Shown here: in pieces, positions 34,376 through 42,744 of the stretch
Layout: the number at the start of each line of letters is the position of its first letter
How positions within the stretch are numbered: position 1 is the stretch's first letter
Assembly: GCF_005938675.2 (NCBI RefSeq)
Contig: NZ_VCCH02000001.1
Location: forward strand, 1 to 64,000
Length of the DNA stretch: 64,000 nucleotides
Direction of reading: 5' to 3'
From: Mycobacterium sp. KBS0706
GTDB lineage: Bacteria; Pseudomonadota; Alphaproteobacteria; DSM-16000; Inquilinaceae
Position numbers and translations under genes: made by a program
Notes under the pieces: generated by a model
What the model was told of the DNA's origin: nothing
What the model saw: the letters and a program-made list of their open reading frames with translations, nothing else
The model's database searches: none

Positions 34376-35686
34376 CTAAGCCCACCGGCTCTTCGGCACC
34401 GGCAGCCCGAGATGATCCCGCAGGGTCGTGCCCTGGTAGTCGCGGCGGAAGAGGCCGCGCTCCTGCAGGATCGGCACCACCTGGCCGGTGAACTCCTCGA
34501 AGGCGCCGGGGAAATAGGCCGGCATGATGTTGAAGCCGTCCGCCGCGCCGCCAGTGAACCAGTCGGCAAGCGCGTCCGCCACCTCCGCCGCCGTGCCCCA
34601 GACGATGCGGTGGCCGCGGGCGCTGGCGACCAGATGGTACAGCTCGCGGATGGTCAGGTTCTGCTCACGCGCCAAGCGGGTCAGCAGCTCGGCCCGGCTG
34701 CGGTTCTGGTTCGAGGGCGGCAGCTCCGGCAGCGGCCCGTCCAGCGGATAGCCGGAGATGTCGTGGCCCAGCCGCTCCGACAGCAGGAACAGCGCGCCGG
34801 AATCATCCGACCAGCGCTGCAGCTCGGCGTATTTCTCCTTCGCCTCCTGCGTGGTGCGGCCGATCACCGGCATCACCCCGGGCATGACGTGGACCTGGTC
34901 CGGCCGCCGGCCCTGCGCTGCCACTCGCTGCTTCACGCCCTGGTAGAAAGCCTGCGCGTCCTCGATGCCGAACTGGGCGGTGAACACCACCTCGGCAATC
35001 TTCGCGGCGAAATCCATGCCGACGCCGGAGGAGCCGGCCTGGATCAGCACCGGATGGCCCTGCGGCGCCCGGGCGACGTTGAGCGGCCCCTTGACCGAGA
35101 AGAACCGGCCCTTGTGGTTCAGCTCGTGGAACTTCGCGGTGTCGAAGAACACGCCCGCCTGCTTGTCCTTCGGAAAGGCGTCCGCGTCCCAGCTGTCCCA
35201 CAGCCCTTTGGCGACCGCGACGAACTCCTCCGCCACCTCGTATCGCAGGTCGTGCTCGAGATGCTGCTCTCGGCTGAAATTGGTGGCCGAGCGGTCATAG
35301 GAGGTGGTGACGACGTTCCAGGCGGCGCGGCCCCGGCTGAGATGGTCGAGCGAGGCGAAGGCGCGGGCCGTGGTGAACGGGTCGCCATAGGTGGTCGAGG
35401 CGGTGGCGGCGAGGCCGATCCTGGTCGTGGTCATCGCCAGCGCGGCCAGGAGCGTCAGCGGCTCGAACCGCACCACCCAGGAGGGATGCGCGTCGCGGCC
35501 GGTGGTCAGGCCGTCGGCCAGGAAGACCATGTCGAACTTCGCGTCCTCCGCCGTCCGGGCGATGCGCTGGATCAGGGCCAGGTCCTGCTCCACCGCCTGC
35601 GCCTCCGGATGGCGCCAGCCGGCCACGTGATGGCCCAGCGGCTGCAGGAACAGGCCCAGCTTCATCTCGCGCTTGGTCTCGCTCAT
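34376..35686 (-). CDS. FMN-dependent monooxygenase, NtaA/SnaA/DszA family (luciferase-like)
   Basis: A 436-residue LLM-class flavin enzyme of the long NtaA subfamily, which oxidises C-N or C-S bonds using reduced FMN from a partner reductase. Motifs include MKLGLFLQPLGHHVAGWRHP at the start, GRAAWNVVTTSY (FMN binding) and HPVLIQAGSSGVGMDFAA. No reductase gene is adjacent. It is the last gene of a minus-strand cluster with a polar amino acid transporter, and 10 bases follow the ATPase stop. A nitrogen or sulfur compound imported by that transporter is the likely substrate. Confidence 0.9.
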   Translation of the reverse strand: MSETKREMKLGLFLQPLGHHVAGWRHPEAQAVEQDLALIQRIARTAEDAKFDMVFLADGLTTGRDAHPSWVVRFEPLTLLAALAMTTTRIGLAATASTTYGDPFTTARAFASLDHLSRGRAAWNVVTTSYDRSATNFSREQHLEHDLRYEVAEEFVAVAKGLWDSWDADAFPKDKQAGVFFDTAKFHELNHKGRFFSVKGPLNVARAPQGHPVLIQAGSSGVGMDFAAKIAEVVFTAQFGIEDAQAFYQGVKQRVAAQGRRPDQVHVMPGVMPVIGRTTQEAKEKYAELQRWSDDSGALFLLSERLGHDISGYPLDGPLPELPPSNQNRSRAELLTRLAREQNLTIRELYHLVASARGHRIVWGTAAEVADALADWFTGGAADGFNIMPAYFPGAFEEFTGQVVPILQERGLFRRDYQGTTLRDHLGLPVPKSRWA

Positions 35687-35696
35687 TCTCTCTCGC

Positions 35697-36470
35697 TCAG
35701 ATCCGGTCGGAAGGAAGGGCGCCCGGCCGGGCCCGGTTCACGAAGGCCCGGGTGCGGTCGTGGCGCGGCGCATGGAACAGCGCGGCCGGCGGGCCGTGCT
35801 CGACCACCACGCCGCCCTCGGTGAAATGGATCTCGTCGCTGATCTCCTCGGCGAAGCGCAGCTCATGCGTCACCAGGAGGCAGGTCATGCCGTCGCGCAC
35901 CAGGTCGCGGATGATCGCCAGCACCTCGCCCACCGTCTCGGGGTCGAGAGCCGAGGTGACCTCGTCGAACAGGATCAGCTCCGGCTTCATCGCCAGCGAC
36001 CGGGCGATCGCCACACGCTGCTGCTGGCCGCCGGACAGCTCCGACGGATAGGCATTCGCCTTATCGGCGAGGCCGACCCGATCGAGCAGAACGCGCGCCT
36101 CGCGCTCCACCTCGCCCGCGTCGCGGCCGAGGGCGCGGGTCGGGGCGATGGTCAGGTTCTGCAGCGCGGTCAGGTGCGGGAACAGGTTGAACTGCTGGAA
36201 CACGACACCGACCCGGCGCCACAGCGGCCGCTTGGCCTCGTGCTTGCGCAGCGCATGGACCGGCAGGCCGCAGACGGTGACGGTGCCGCGCTCGACCGGC
36301 TGCAGCCCGGCGATGCAGCGCAGGATGGTCGACTTGCCCGAACCGGAGGGGCCGATCACCGACACCGCCTGGCCGCGCCGCACCGCCAGGTCGATGCCGC
36401 GCAGCACCCGGGTGCCGCCGAGCGTGACCTCGACCCCGGCGAGCTCGGCCAGGACCTCAGCGCCCGGCAT
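35697..36470 (-). CDS. Polar amino acid-type ABC transporter ATPase
   Basis: A 257-residue PAAT-family ATPase. Walker A GPSGSGKS is at 40-47, the signature LSGGQQQR follows, and Walker B reads LILFDEVTSALDPE, the GlnQ/HisP form. It starts 14 bases inside the 3' end of the adjacent permease gene. It drives the transporter made of the two permeases encoded upstream. An unusual KHEAKRPLWRR stretch replaces the shorter usual loop before the Q-loop. Confidence 0.92.
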   Translation of the reverse strand: MPGAEVLAELAGVEVTLGGTRVLRGIDLAVRRGQAVSVIGPSGSGKSTILRCIAGLQPVERGTVTVCGLPVHALRKHEAKRPLWRRVGVVFQQFNLFPHLTALQNLTIAPTRALGRDAGEVEREARVLLDRVGLADKANAYPSELSGGQQQRVAIARSLAMKPELILFDEVTSALDPETVGEVLAIIRDLVRDGMTCLLVTHELRFAEEISDEIHFTEGGVVVEHGPPAALFHAPRHDRTRAFVNRARPGALPSDRI

Positions 36471-37242
36471 GGCGCCGCTCCAGCCGGCGGGTCAGCCGGG
36501 CGATCGGGTAGCAGTACAGGAAGAACAGCAGGAACACGGTCAGGTAGACCAGCAGGGTGAAGTCGGTGCGGTGCACCGAATTGGCGGCGCGCTGGGCCGT
36601 GGTCAGCACCTCGGTCACCCCCACCAGCGAGGCCAGCACCGTGCCCTTGGTGATGATGGCGTAGAGGTTCATCCAGGGCGGCAGCATCCGCCGCAGGCAT
36701 TGCGGCAGGATGATCAGGCGGAAGATCTGGCCACGGCTGAAGGACAGGCAGCTGGCCGCGTCCCACTGCGCGCTGGGGATCGACATGATGGCGCCGCGGA
36801 AGATCTCCGCGACATTGGCCGAGGCCGGCAGGGCCAGGCCGACCGTGGCCTTCAGCCAGTCCGGGAACGGCAGGTAGCTGCGCCCGATCACGATCTCGAA
36901 CGGCAGGATGTAGGTCATGAAGTAGATGAAGACCAGCCAGGGTGAGTTGCGGAAGAACAGCACGAAGGCCCGGGCCGGCCAGCGCAGCGGCCCGACCGGC
37001 GAGACCTGCAGCGCCCCGACCAGCAGGCCGGCCGCCGTGCCCGCCGCGATCGCCACCGCGCCGATCAGGATGTTCTGCAGGAAGCCCAGCAGCAGCACCG
37101 GCATCCACAGCGCCAGCAGGGCGGCGTTGTCCGCGACCTGCGGCCAGTACGCCCAGGCAGCCGCGCCGAGGAGGGCGGCCGCGAGCAGCAGCGGCAGGGC
37201 GGCGATGCGGCGGCGCGGCGCCGCGACGGCGTCACTGACCAT
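36457..37242 (-). CDS. Polar amino acid-type ABC transporter permease
   Basis: A 261-residue HisM/GlnP-type permease. The membrane segments and the conserved loop VAEIFRGAIMSIPSAQWDAA with the ATPase contact are present. It overlaps both neighbours (11 bp with the permease upstream, 14 bp with the ATPase gene), a tight operon. Together with the 242-residue permease it makes a heterodimeric channel. Confidence 0.9.
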   Translation of the reverse strand: MVSDAVAAPRRRIAALPLLLAAALLGAAAWAYWPQVADNAALLALWMPVLLLGFLQNILIGAVAIAAGTAAGLLVGALQVSPVGPLRWPARAFVLFFRNSPWLVFIYFMTYILPFEIVIGRSYLPFPDWLKATVGLALPASANVAEIFRGAIMSIPSAQWDAASCLSFSRGQIFRLIILPQCLRRMLPPWMNLYAIITKGTVLASLVGVTEVLTTAQRAANSVHRTDFTLLVYLTVFLLFFLYCYPIARLTRRLERRHAGR

Positions 37243-37960
37243 AGCCGGGCATCCGCAGCCGCAGCTCCAGCCATCGCCCGATGCGGTCGACGCCGAAGGT
37301 CAGGATGTTGAAGAACACCAGCAGCAGGATCATCAGCTCGGTGACGTTGTCCCGGTCCGACCAGATCATGATCGAGGCGTAGGTGATGTCGCCGACCGCG
37401 ATGGCCGAGGCAATGGCCGAGGTCTTCACCAGGTCGATGGCGTTGTTGACCAGCGACGGCAGGGCGAAGCGCAGCCCGATCGGCAGCCGCACCAGCAGGA
37501 AGGCCAGGCGCGGCGTCAGGCCCAGCGCGGCCGCCGCCTCCAGCGTCACCTTCGGCACCGCCTCGATGCCGGCGCGCAGCGCCTCGGCGTTGAAGGCGGC
37601 CTTGTAGACCGACAGCACGACCACGACCCAGGCGAAGGGCGTCACCACCGCCGCGGCCTCGCCGCTGACCGCGCCGATCAGGGCGTTCAGCGCGAAGAAG
37701 GCGAAGTACAGCTGCACCAGCGGCGGGGTGTTGCGGGTCAGCTCGATCTGGCCGCGGATCAGCGATGCCAGCCAGGGGCGCCGGGTCAGCTGCAGCGCGG
37801 TGAGGACGAGGCCGAGGACGAGGCTGCCGAGGATCGACAGTACCGCGATCTCGACCGTCGTCACCGCGCCGTCGAGGAACAGGCCGCGGTCATAGGCGGT
37901 CTGGATGAAGCTGAAGTCGAGCCCGAGCGCCGCGAGCCGGTCGATCAGGGTGTCGGTCAT
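37232..37960 (-). CDS. Polar amino acid-type ABC transporter permease
   Basis: A 242-residue permease of the same family, with an N-terminal periplasmic extension, five membrane spans and the docking loop NAEALRAGIEAVPKVTLEAA. Its start overlaps the stop of the downstream binding-protein gene by 4 bp. ELTRNTPPLVQLYFAFF is the typical second helix of HisQ/M proteins. Confidence 0.9.
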   Translation of the reverse strand: MTDTLIDRLAALGLDFSFIQTAYDRGLFLDGAVTTVEIAVLSILGSLVLGLVLTALQLTRRPWLASLIRGQIELTRNTPPLVQLYFAFFALNALIGAVSGEAAAVVTPFAWVVVVLSVYKAAFNAEALRAGIEAVPKVTLEAAAALGLTPRLAFLLVRLPIGLRFALPSLVNNAIDLVKTSAIASAIAVGDITYASIMIWSDRDNVTELMILLLVFFNILTFGVDRIGRWLELRLRMPGYGQ

Positions 37961-38775
37961 GACCCGCCGTTCAGCAGCTTCTCATGCATCTGCGCCAGGA
38001 ACGGCGACGGCGGGGCGATCTCCCACCGCTTCTCGATCTCGATCAGGCCGCCGCTCTTGTGCAGGTCGCGGATGACGCCGTCGACCAGGGCGGCGGTGTC
38101 GTCCTGGCCCTTGCGCACCGCGGCGACCCAGGTGCCGAGGCCGATCAGCGGCAGGTCGGCCTTGTAGTCCTGCCATTCCGGCTGCTTCAGCAGGGAATAG
38201 ATCAGGGTGTTGTCATGCACCGAGACGACGCAGCCGCCAGCGCGCAGGGTCGACAGCGCCTCGGCCGAGGTCTTCAGCGCCCGCACCTCGGCGCCGTATT
38301 CGGTGGCCAGCAGCCGGGCGTAGTGGCTGCCCTGCGAGGCGCAGGCGGTCTTGCCGCGCAGGTCTTCCCAGGTGGCGATGCCGCTGTCCTTGCGGGTCAT
38401 GGCGGCGCCGCCGACCTCGTAATAGGCAGTCGGGATGACGCTGGTCTGTTCGCGCCGCTCCCGCGTGTCGGTGAAGGAGGCGACGAGGACGTCGACCTTG
38501 CCCTGCTGCAGGAACTGCACCCGGTTCGGCGGATCGACGGTGACGATGTCGAGCTTGACCCCGAGCTTGTCGGCCACCGCCTGGGCGAGGTCGACATTGA
38601 AGCCCTTCACCGTGTTGCTGGCGGGGTCGAGGAAACCGAAGGCGGTGCCGTTGACCAGGATGCCGGCGGTCAGCACGCCGCGATCCTTGACCCGGTCGAG
38701 CGTGGCATCGGCCTGCGCCGGGGTGGCGGCGGCGAGGAGGCCCGCGGCGGCGAGCAGGGTTGCGGCGAGGCGCAT
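37957..38775 (-). CDS. ABC transporter substrate-binding protein, family 3 (first of a tandem pair)
   Basis: A 272-residue periplasmic binding protein of the SBP_bac_3 class. The Sec signal is MRLAATLLAAAGLLAAATPA, then QADATL. Motifs RVQFLQQGKVDVLVASFTDT and SQGSHYARLL bind the amino and carboxyl groups of the ligand. The ATG at 38775 is preferred because GGAAGGA precedes it; an earlier in-frame start would overlap the neighbouring gene. It is about half identical by eye to the next binding protein, so the pair arose by duplication. Confidence 0.9.
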   Translation of the reverse strand: MRLAATLLAAAGLLAAATPAQADATLDRVKDRGVLTAGILVNGTAFGFLDPASNTVKGFNVDLAQAVADKLGVKLDIVTVDPPNRVQFLQQGKVDVLVASFTDTRERREQTSVIPTAYYEVGGAAMTRKDSGIATWEDLRGKTACASQGSHYARLLATEYGAEVRALKTSAEALSTLRAGGCVVSVHDNTLIYSLLKQPEWQDYKADLPLIGLGTWVAAVRKGQDDTAALVDGVIRDLHKSGGLIEIEKRWEIAPPSPFLAQMHEKLLNGGS

Positions 38776-38798
38776 GGTCTTGTCCTTCCGAATGCGGA

Positions 38799-39608
38799 TC
38801 ACGGCTGGGCCTGGGCGAGCTGGTCGTGCAGAGTCTTGAGGGCGGGCGACGGTGTGATGTCCCAGGCCTTCTCGATCTCGATCAGCCGGCCACTCTTGTG
38901 CAGGTCGCGGATGATGGCATCGAGCGCCGCGACGGTGTCGTCCTGGCCCTTGCGCGCCGCGATCTTCCAGTCGCTGACCTCGACCGCCGGCGTGATCAGC
39001 CGGTAGCCCTGCCAGGCCGGGTCCTTGATCAGGGCGTAGAGCAGCACGTCGTCATGCGCCGAGGCGACGCAGCCACCGGCCTTGAACGTCTCCAGCGCCT
39101 CGGACGAGGTCTTGAACGCCTTGATCTCGGCGCCGTAATGCTCGGCCAGGTAGCGGGCATAGATGCTGCCCTGCGAGGCGCAGACCGGCTTGCCGCGGAC
39201 GTCGTCCCAGGCTGTGACGCCGCTGTCCTGCCTGGTCAGGGCGATGCCGCCGCTGGCGTAGTAGCTGGTCGGCACCATCGCCACCTGCTCGCGCCGTTCC
39301 GGCGTGTCGTTCAGCGACGCCACCAGCAGGTCGACCTTGCCCTGCTGCAGGAACTGGATGCGGTTGGCCGGCTCGACGCTGACCAGCTCGACCTTGGCGC
39401 CGAGGCGGCGGCCGATCTCCTCTGCCAGGTCGATGTTGAAGCCCTGGTAGCTGTTGGTCTTGGGGTCGAGCGAGCCGAAGGCGGTGCTGTTGATGCGGAT
39501 GCCGATCGCGACGGTGCCGCGGTCCTTGATCCGGTCGAGGGTGGAATCGGCCTGCGCCAGAGCGGGGATCAGGCCGAGCAGCGCGGCGAGAGCGAGGGTG
39601 CGGATCAT
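38799..39608 (-). CDS. ABC transporter substrate-binding protein, family 3 (second of a tandem pair)
   Basis: A 269-residue paralogue of the adjacent protein, with the signal peptide MIRTLALAALLGLIPALAQA and the same framework (RIQFLQQGKVDLLVASLNDT, SQGSIYARYLAEHYGAEIKA). The two differ mainly around the ligand pocket (ALTRQDSG against AMTRKDSG, and WQGYRLITPAVEVSDW against WQDYKADLPLIGLGTW). One permease pair with two receptors widens the substrate range. Confidence 0.9.
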   Translation of the reverse strand: MIRTLALAALLGLIPALAQADSTLDRIKDRGTVAIGIRINSTAFGSLDPKTNSYQGFNIDLAEEIGRRLGAKVELVSVEPANRIQFLQQGKVDLLVASLNDTPERREQVAMVPTSYYASGGIALTRQDSGVTAWDDVRGKPVCASQGSIYARYLAEHYGAEIKAFKTSSEALETFKAGGCVASAHDDVLLYALIKDPAWQGYRLITPAVEVSDWKIAARKGQDDTVAALDAIIRDLHKSGRLIEIEKAWDITPSPALKTLHDQLAQAQP

Positions 39609-39621
39609 CGGAATCTCTGGG

Positions 39622-40950
39622 TCAGGCGGCGCGGAAGGCGGCGAACAGGGCGGCGAGGTCGTCGCGGCTGCGCATGGTGCGGACGATCTCCGGCACCGCG
39701 GAGACCGCCGGGGCCGGACCGGCCGCGTCGCGGAACTTGGCGGCGAGGTCGTCCACCGGCAGGGGCCGGTCGACCCGGCGCGACAGGGTCCGGCCGTCGG
39801 CCAGGCGGATCTCGACGGTCGAGAAGCGGGTGGCAGGGTCGTTCGAGACCGGCGGGGCGGCCGGATCGATCCGGCGCTCGACCTTGGCGGACAGGGCCGC
39901 GAGCTCCGGCCGCACCGGCCCGTCGGCGAACAGGTCCAGGCCGAGCCGGCCGTCGGTCAGCGCCGCCGCGACGACATATTCGACGCTGAACCGCCCTTCG
40001 AGGCCGGTGCGCGGCTGGCGCACCCTCAGCGCCGCGTCGCCGCCGCGGGCGAAGGTCACGGTCGCCTCGACCACCGCGGCCGGGTCGATCGCGTGCTCAG
40101 TCTTCAACGCAAGAGCGGCGTCGGCGGCGAAATGCGAGGCCGAGCAGCAGGCGTAGCGCTTGAAGATCAGGCCGGGGGAGACGATCTGCCACGGCTCACC
40201 CCAGCCCTCGACAGCGCGCTTCGGCTCCTCGCCGCCATAGACGGCGATGAAGCCGTTCGGCCCGTCGAAGGCGTCCTCCGCCGCGCCGAAGCCCGCCAGC
40301 GCCAGCTTGGTGGCGAACAGCCCGGCCCGCGCCGCGAGCCCGGCATGCAGCGGCTTGGCGTCGCTGCCGAATTGCAGCCGCAGCCCGGCCGACTGGGTGG
40401 CGGCGAGGCCGAGCGCCCGGGCGGTGCCGGCCTCGTCCAGCCCGGCGAGGAAGGCGGTGGCCGCCGCGGCGCCGATGGTGCCGAGCGTCGCGGTCGGGTG
40501 GAACCCGGCCTCGTAATGCTGCCGGCCGAGGGCCAGGCCGATCCGGGCCATCGCCTCGATCCCGACGACATAGGCGTCGAGCAGCGCCTCGGCGGTGTGG
40601 CCCTGCTCCTCCGCCAGGGCAAACAGCGCCGGCAGGATCACCGTGCTGGGATGGCCGCCGATGCTGCGCTGGACGTCGTCATAGTCGAGGGCGTGGCCGA
40701 TGGTGCCGTTGAGCAGGGCGACGGTCAGCGGCGCCGCGCGGTGACGCCGGCCGATAACGGAGGCCGTCGCCGCCCCGCCCTCTCCGCCCAAAGCGGCTTC
40801 GAGCGGCGCGACGGCGCGGTCCCCGACGCCGCCGAAAGCCGAGGCCAGGAAGTCGAGCACGCCGTCCCGTGCGGCAGCGATCGCCTCCGGGCCCGGGGCC
40901 GAGGTGCGGATGAGCCTGACGAGGTCGGCGGTGATCGAAGGGTCGCCCAT
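39622..40950 (-). CDS. MmgE/PrpD family protein
   Basis: A 442-residue protein of the 2-methylcitrate dehydratase fold, which catalyses dehydration, decarboxylation or cis-trans chemistry on small di- and tricarboxylic acids. Markers are LNGTIGHALDYDDVQRSIGGHPS, GWNP-like region FHPTATLGTIGAAAA and the later KRYACCSASH. The frame is open to 41034; the ATG at 40950 (MGDPSITADLV) is the usual start. It is the first gene of the six-gene unit with the amino acid-type transporter and flavin monooxygenase, so it should process an intermediate of the imported compound. Confidence 0.88.
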   Translation of the reverse strand: MGDPSITADLVRLIRTSAPGPEAIAAARDGVLDFLASAFGGVGDRAVAPLEAALGGEGGAATASVIGRRHRAAPLTVALLNGTIGHALDYDDVQRSIGGHPSTVILPALFALAEEQGHTAEALLDAYVVGIEAMARIGLALGRQHYEAGFHPTATLGTIGAAAATAFLAGLDEAGTARALGLAATQSAGLRLQFGSDAKPLHAGLAARAGLFATKLALAGFGAAEDAFDGPNGFIAVYGGEEPKRAVEGWGEPWQIVSPGLIFKRYACCSASHFAADAALALKTEHAIDPAAVVEATVTFARGGDAALRVRQPRTGLEGRFSVEYVVAAALTDGRLGLDLFADGPVRPELAALSAKVERRIDPAAPPVSNDPATRFSTVEIRLADGRTLSRRVDRPLPVDDLAAKFRDAAGPAPAVSAVPEIVRTMRSRDDLAALFAAFRAA

Positions 40951-41273
40951 GGCACTTTCGGCAGAACGGGAATGCGCGAGGGCACCCCGGCCGATTTGCC
41001 GGACAAGGCCCCTGGCCGGCGTCATACAGATCACAACAGCGTATCACAACCCAATTCACATCCACTCAGCCATACCAATTAAAAATATCAAACAAATAAT
41101 GTACTTATGATGCCATTCCTGCCCCGGCTTCAGCCACGCCCAGGGCCACAGGATCGTCGACGATCGACGCCAACAAACCAGTCCATCGCCGCGACCGGAG
41201 CATTGGCCGCGGCGCTTCCGTCTGCGAGGGCCGCCGGCCGGGCCGCGGCGGAACGAGGCGGAGGTCGCGGGCC
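40951..41273. other. Gene-free upstream region with AT-rich core
   Basis: No credible gene is seen in this stretch. Positions 41030-41110 are strikingly AT-rich (CCAATTAAAAATATCAAACA) against a 70 percent GC background and probably hold the promoter of the minus-strand MmgE/PrpD operon, about 90-150 bases from its start. A clear -35/-10 pair could not be fixed. Open frames here on both strands have no family resemblance. Confidence 0.4.
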
Positions 41274-41348
41274 GCGATACAGACGATACACATCTCCCGG
41301 TGCCGCGACATCCTGCCGATACAGCCGGCGACTATGCTCTCCGCAGGC
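41274..41348 (+). repeat. GATACA upstream repeat, copy 1 (75 bp)
   Basis: The first of two 75-bp direct repeats. Each contains three GATACA hexamers in fixed arrangement, the block GATACACATCTCCCG, the block GCCGCGACATCC and the end CTCC-CAGGC. This copy ends 65 bases before the start of a 42-residue membrane peptide gene. Differences from copy 2 are scattered substitutions plus a compensating one-base insertion and deletion. Confidence 0.8.
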
Positions 41349-41413
41349 GGCCGGGTTGGGCGTCCGGCGGCCGAAGCCGTTCTGCAATTCCGGCGAGGAA
41401 GGGAGAGCTGGGT

Positions 41414-41542
41414 ATGATCTTGGTTCTCATCCTGACGGCGCTTCTGATCGCCGGGCTGCTGTGGCACGGCGGCCTGTCGTTCTCGGCCGTCGTCGCCGGG
41501 ACCACCCTTTCGGGCTCGATCCTGCTCCAGCTCCTGGGGTGA
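41414..41542 (+). CDS. Small single-span membrane protein (42 aa)
   Basis: A short frame starting MILVLILTALLIAGLLWHGG, predicted to be one membrane helix, then a small Ser/Gly/Thr-rich segment and a hydrophobic end (SILLQLLG). AAGGGAG lies about 8 bases before the ATG at 41414. The longer frame from 41300 has unlikely composition. No family is recognised. Support for its being a gene: a good ribosome-binding site, all-hydrophobic composition and an upstream repeat shared with the next gene. A secreted or membrane-active peptide is possible. Confidence 0.5.
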   Translation: MILVLILTALLIAGLLWHGGLSFSAVVAGTTLSGSILLQLLG

Positions 41543-41564
41543 TCGCGCGCCCGCACCAGCCACG

Positions 41565-41639
41565 GCGATACAGGCGATACACATCTCCCGCCGCCGCGAC
41601 ATCCGCCGGATACAAGCCGGACCTAGCTTCTCCCCAGGC
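41565..41639 (+). repeat. GATACA upstream repeat, copy 2 (75 bp)
   Basis: The second copy of the 75-bp element, ending 36 bases before the RTX gene start. The GATACA units are at 41567-41572, 41576-41581 and near 41609. Because both copies precede a start codon in the same orientation, they look like duplicated regulatory regions rather than a mobile element. Confidence 0.8.
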
Positions 41640-41675
41640 CACCGCACGGGTCGGCCGTTCAATCAGGAGGCGGTC

Positions 41676-42539
41676 ATGGCAGTCTACAATGGCGGCGAAG
41701 ACAACAATGCGTTCTTCGGGACATCGGACGACGACCAAGCATATGGCAATGGCGGCAACGATACTCTCCGTGGCGCCGGCGGCAACGACCTCCTCGATGG
41801 CGGCAATGACGACGACGCTCTCGATGGCCAGGCCGGCAACGATCTCGTCAGCGGTGGCGCCGGCGACGATTTTCTCAGCGGCGGGGACGGCAATGATACG
41901 CTAGACGGCGGCGACGGTGCGGACCATCTGCATGGGGACGCCGGCACGGACAATCTCCAGGGCGGCGCCGGCCGGGACCTGCTCGACTATGCCGCCAGCC
42001 TGAACGGCGTGACCGTGACGATCGGCGGAACGGGCTCGGGCGGCGACGCCCAGGGCGACAGTATCGGCGCCGATATCGAGGATATCCGCGGCAGCGGACG
42101 GAATGACTTCCTGACCGGGTCGAGCGGGGATAACACCCTGAATGGCGACGAGGGTGACGACTTCCTCTTCGGCTTCGGCAGCAATGACACCCTCGGCGGT
42201 GGCGCGGGCAATGATGTTCTCGACGGCGGCGACGGCAGTGATTCTCTGTACGGTGCCGACGGCGACGACATCATCCTCGGCGGCGCGGGCGGCGACCTCA
42301 TGGTCGGAGGGAACGGCATCGACACGCTCACCTATACCGCCAGCGCCATCGGCGTTTCCGCCAGCCTCGTGACCGGGGTCGGCCATGGCGGAGACGCGGA
42401 GGGCGACCTGATCCAAGACGGGCGCGGGCGGCTTGGTCGGCCGCCCGCGCTCCATTGGCCGGCGCCCCGCAGGTTCGACCTCCAGCAACCGGCGGAATCG
42501 ACATTTTCAGACAAATTAGAAACAACTGCTTTATTGTAA
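41676..42539 (+). CDS. RTX (hemolysin-type calcium-binding) repeat protein, apparently truncated
   Basis: A 287-residue protein made almost wholly of GGxGxDxLx nonapeptides (for example GGAGDDFLSGGDGNDTLDGG). These form calcium-filled parallel beta rolls once secreted by a type I system. Two non-repeat inserts of the NGVTVTIGGTGSGGDAQGDS kind interrupt them. The second such insert stops after GGDAEGDLI, where family members continue with IEN and more repeats; the remaining 37 residues (from about 251) are unrelated and are encoded across a strong hairpin. AGGAGG is 6 bases before the ATG. No ABC/MFP secretion genes are nearby. Confidence 0.8.
   Translation: MAVYNGGEDNNAFFGTSDDDQAYGNGGNDTLRGAGGNDLLDGGNDDDALDGQAGNDLVSGGAGDDFLSGGDGNDTLDGGDGADHLHGDAGTDNLQGGAGRDLLDYAASLNGVTVTIGGTGSGGDAQGDSIGADIEDIRGSGRNDFLTGSSGDNTLNGDEGDDFLFGFGSNDTLGGGAGNDVLDGGDGSDSLYGADGDDIILGGAGGDLMVGGNGIDTLTYTASAIGVSASLVTGVGHGGDAEGDLIQDGRGRLGRPPALHWPAPRRFDLQQPAESTFSDKLETTALL
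42422..42450 (+). terminator. GC-rich hairpin inside the 3' end of the RTX frame
   Basis: GCGCGGGCGG (42422-42431) and CCGCCCGCGC (42441-42450) pair perfectly over 10 bp with a 9-base loop. It lies exactly where RTX homology ends, 90 bases before the frame's stop. It looks like a terminator stem that the reading frame now runs through. There is no T-run after it. Confidence 0.5.
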
Positions 42540-42744
42540 TTCCCTCAATAGAACTTCGACACCTGACAATTCCTCCGATATATCTCTGAGACGAATCGAC
42601 TATCAGAGTATTTCTCATCAGATGTTTGGCTCGACATCCCATAGCAACCCCACGCTTTTCGGCGAGGCGGCGGTTCGCGCCCGGCCTGAGCATCCGGGCA
42701 GGGATTGGGGCAACGGACTCGGAGAGCTGCGGGAGGCCAGGACA

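Noticed and set aside
41274..41639. GATACA direct repeats considered as ends of an insertion sequence or a CRISPR
   Set aside because: No transposase frame or inverted termini lie between them, there are only two copies, and the intervening part holds a small gene.
41107..41904. Overlapping frames of 60-265 residues around the GATACA repeats
   Set aside because: Only the 42-residue frame has a ribosome-binding site and plausible composition; the others are Arg/Pro/Ser-rich.
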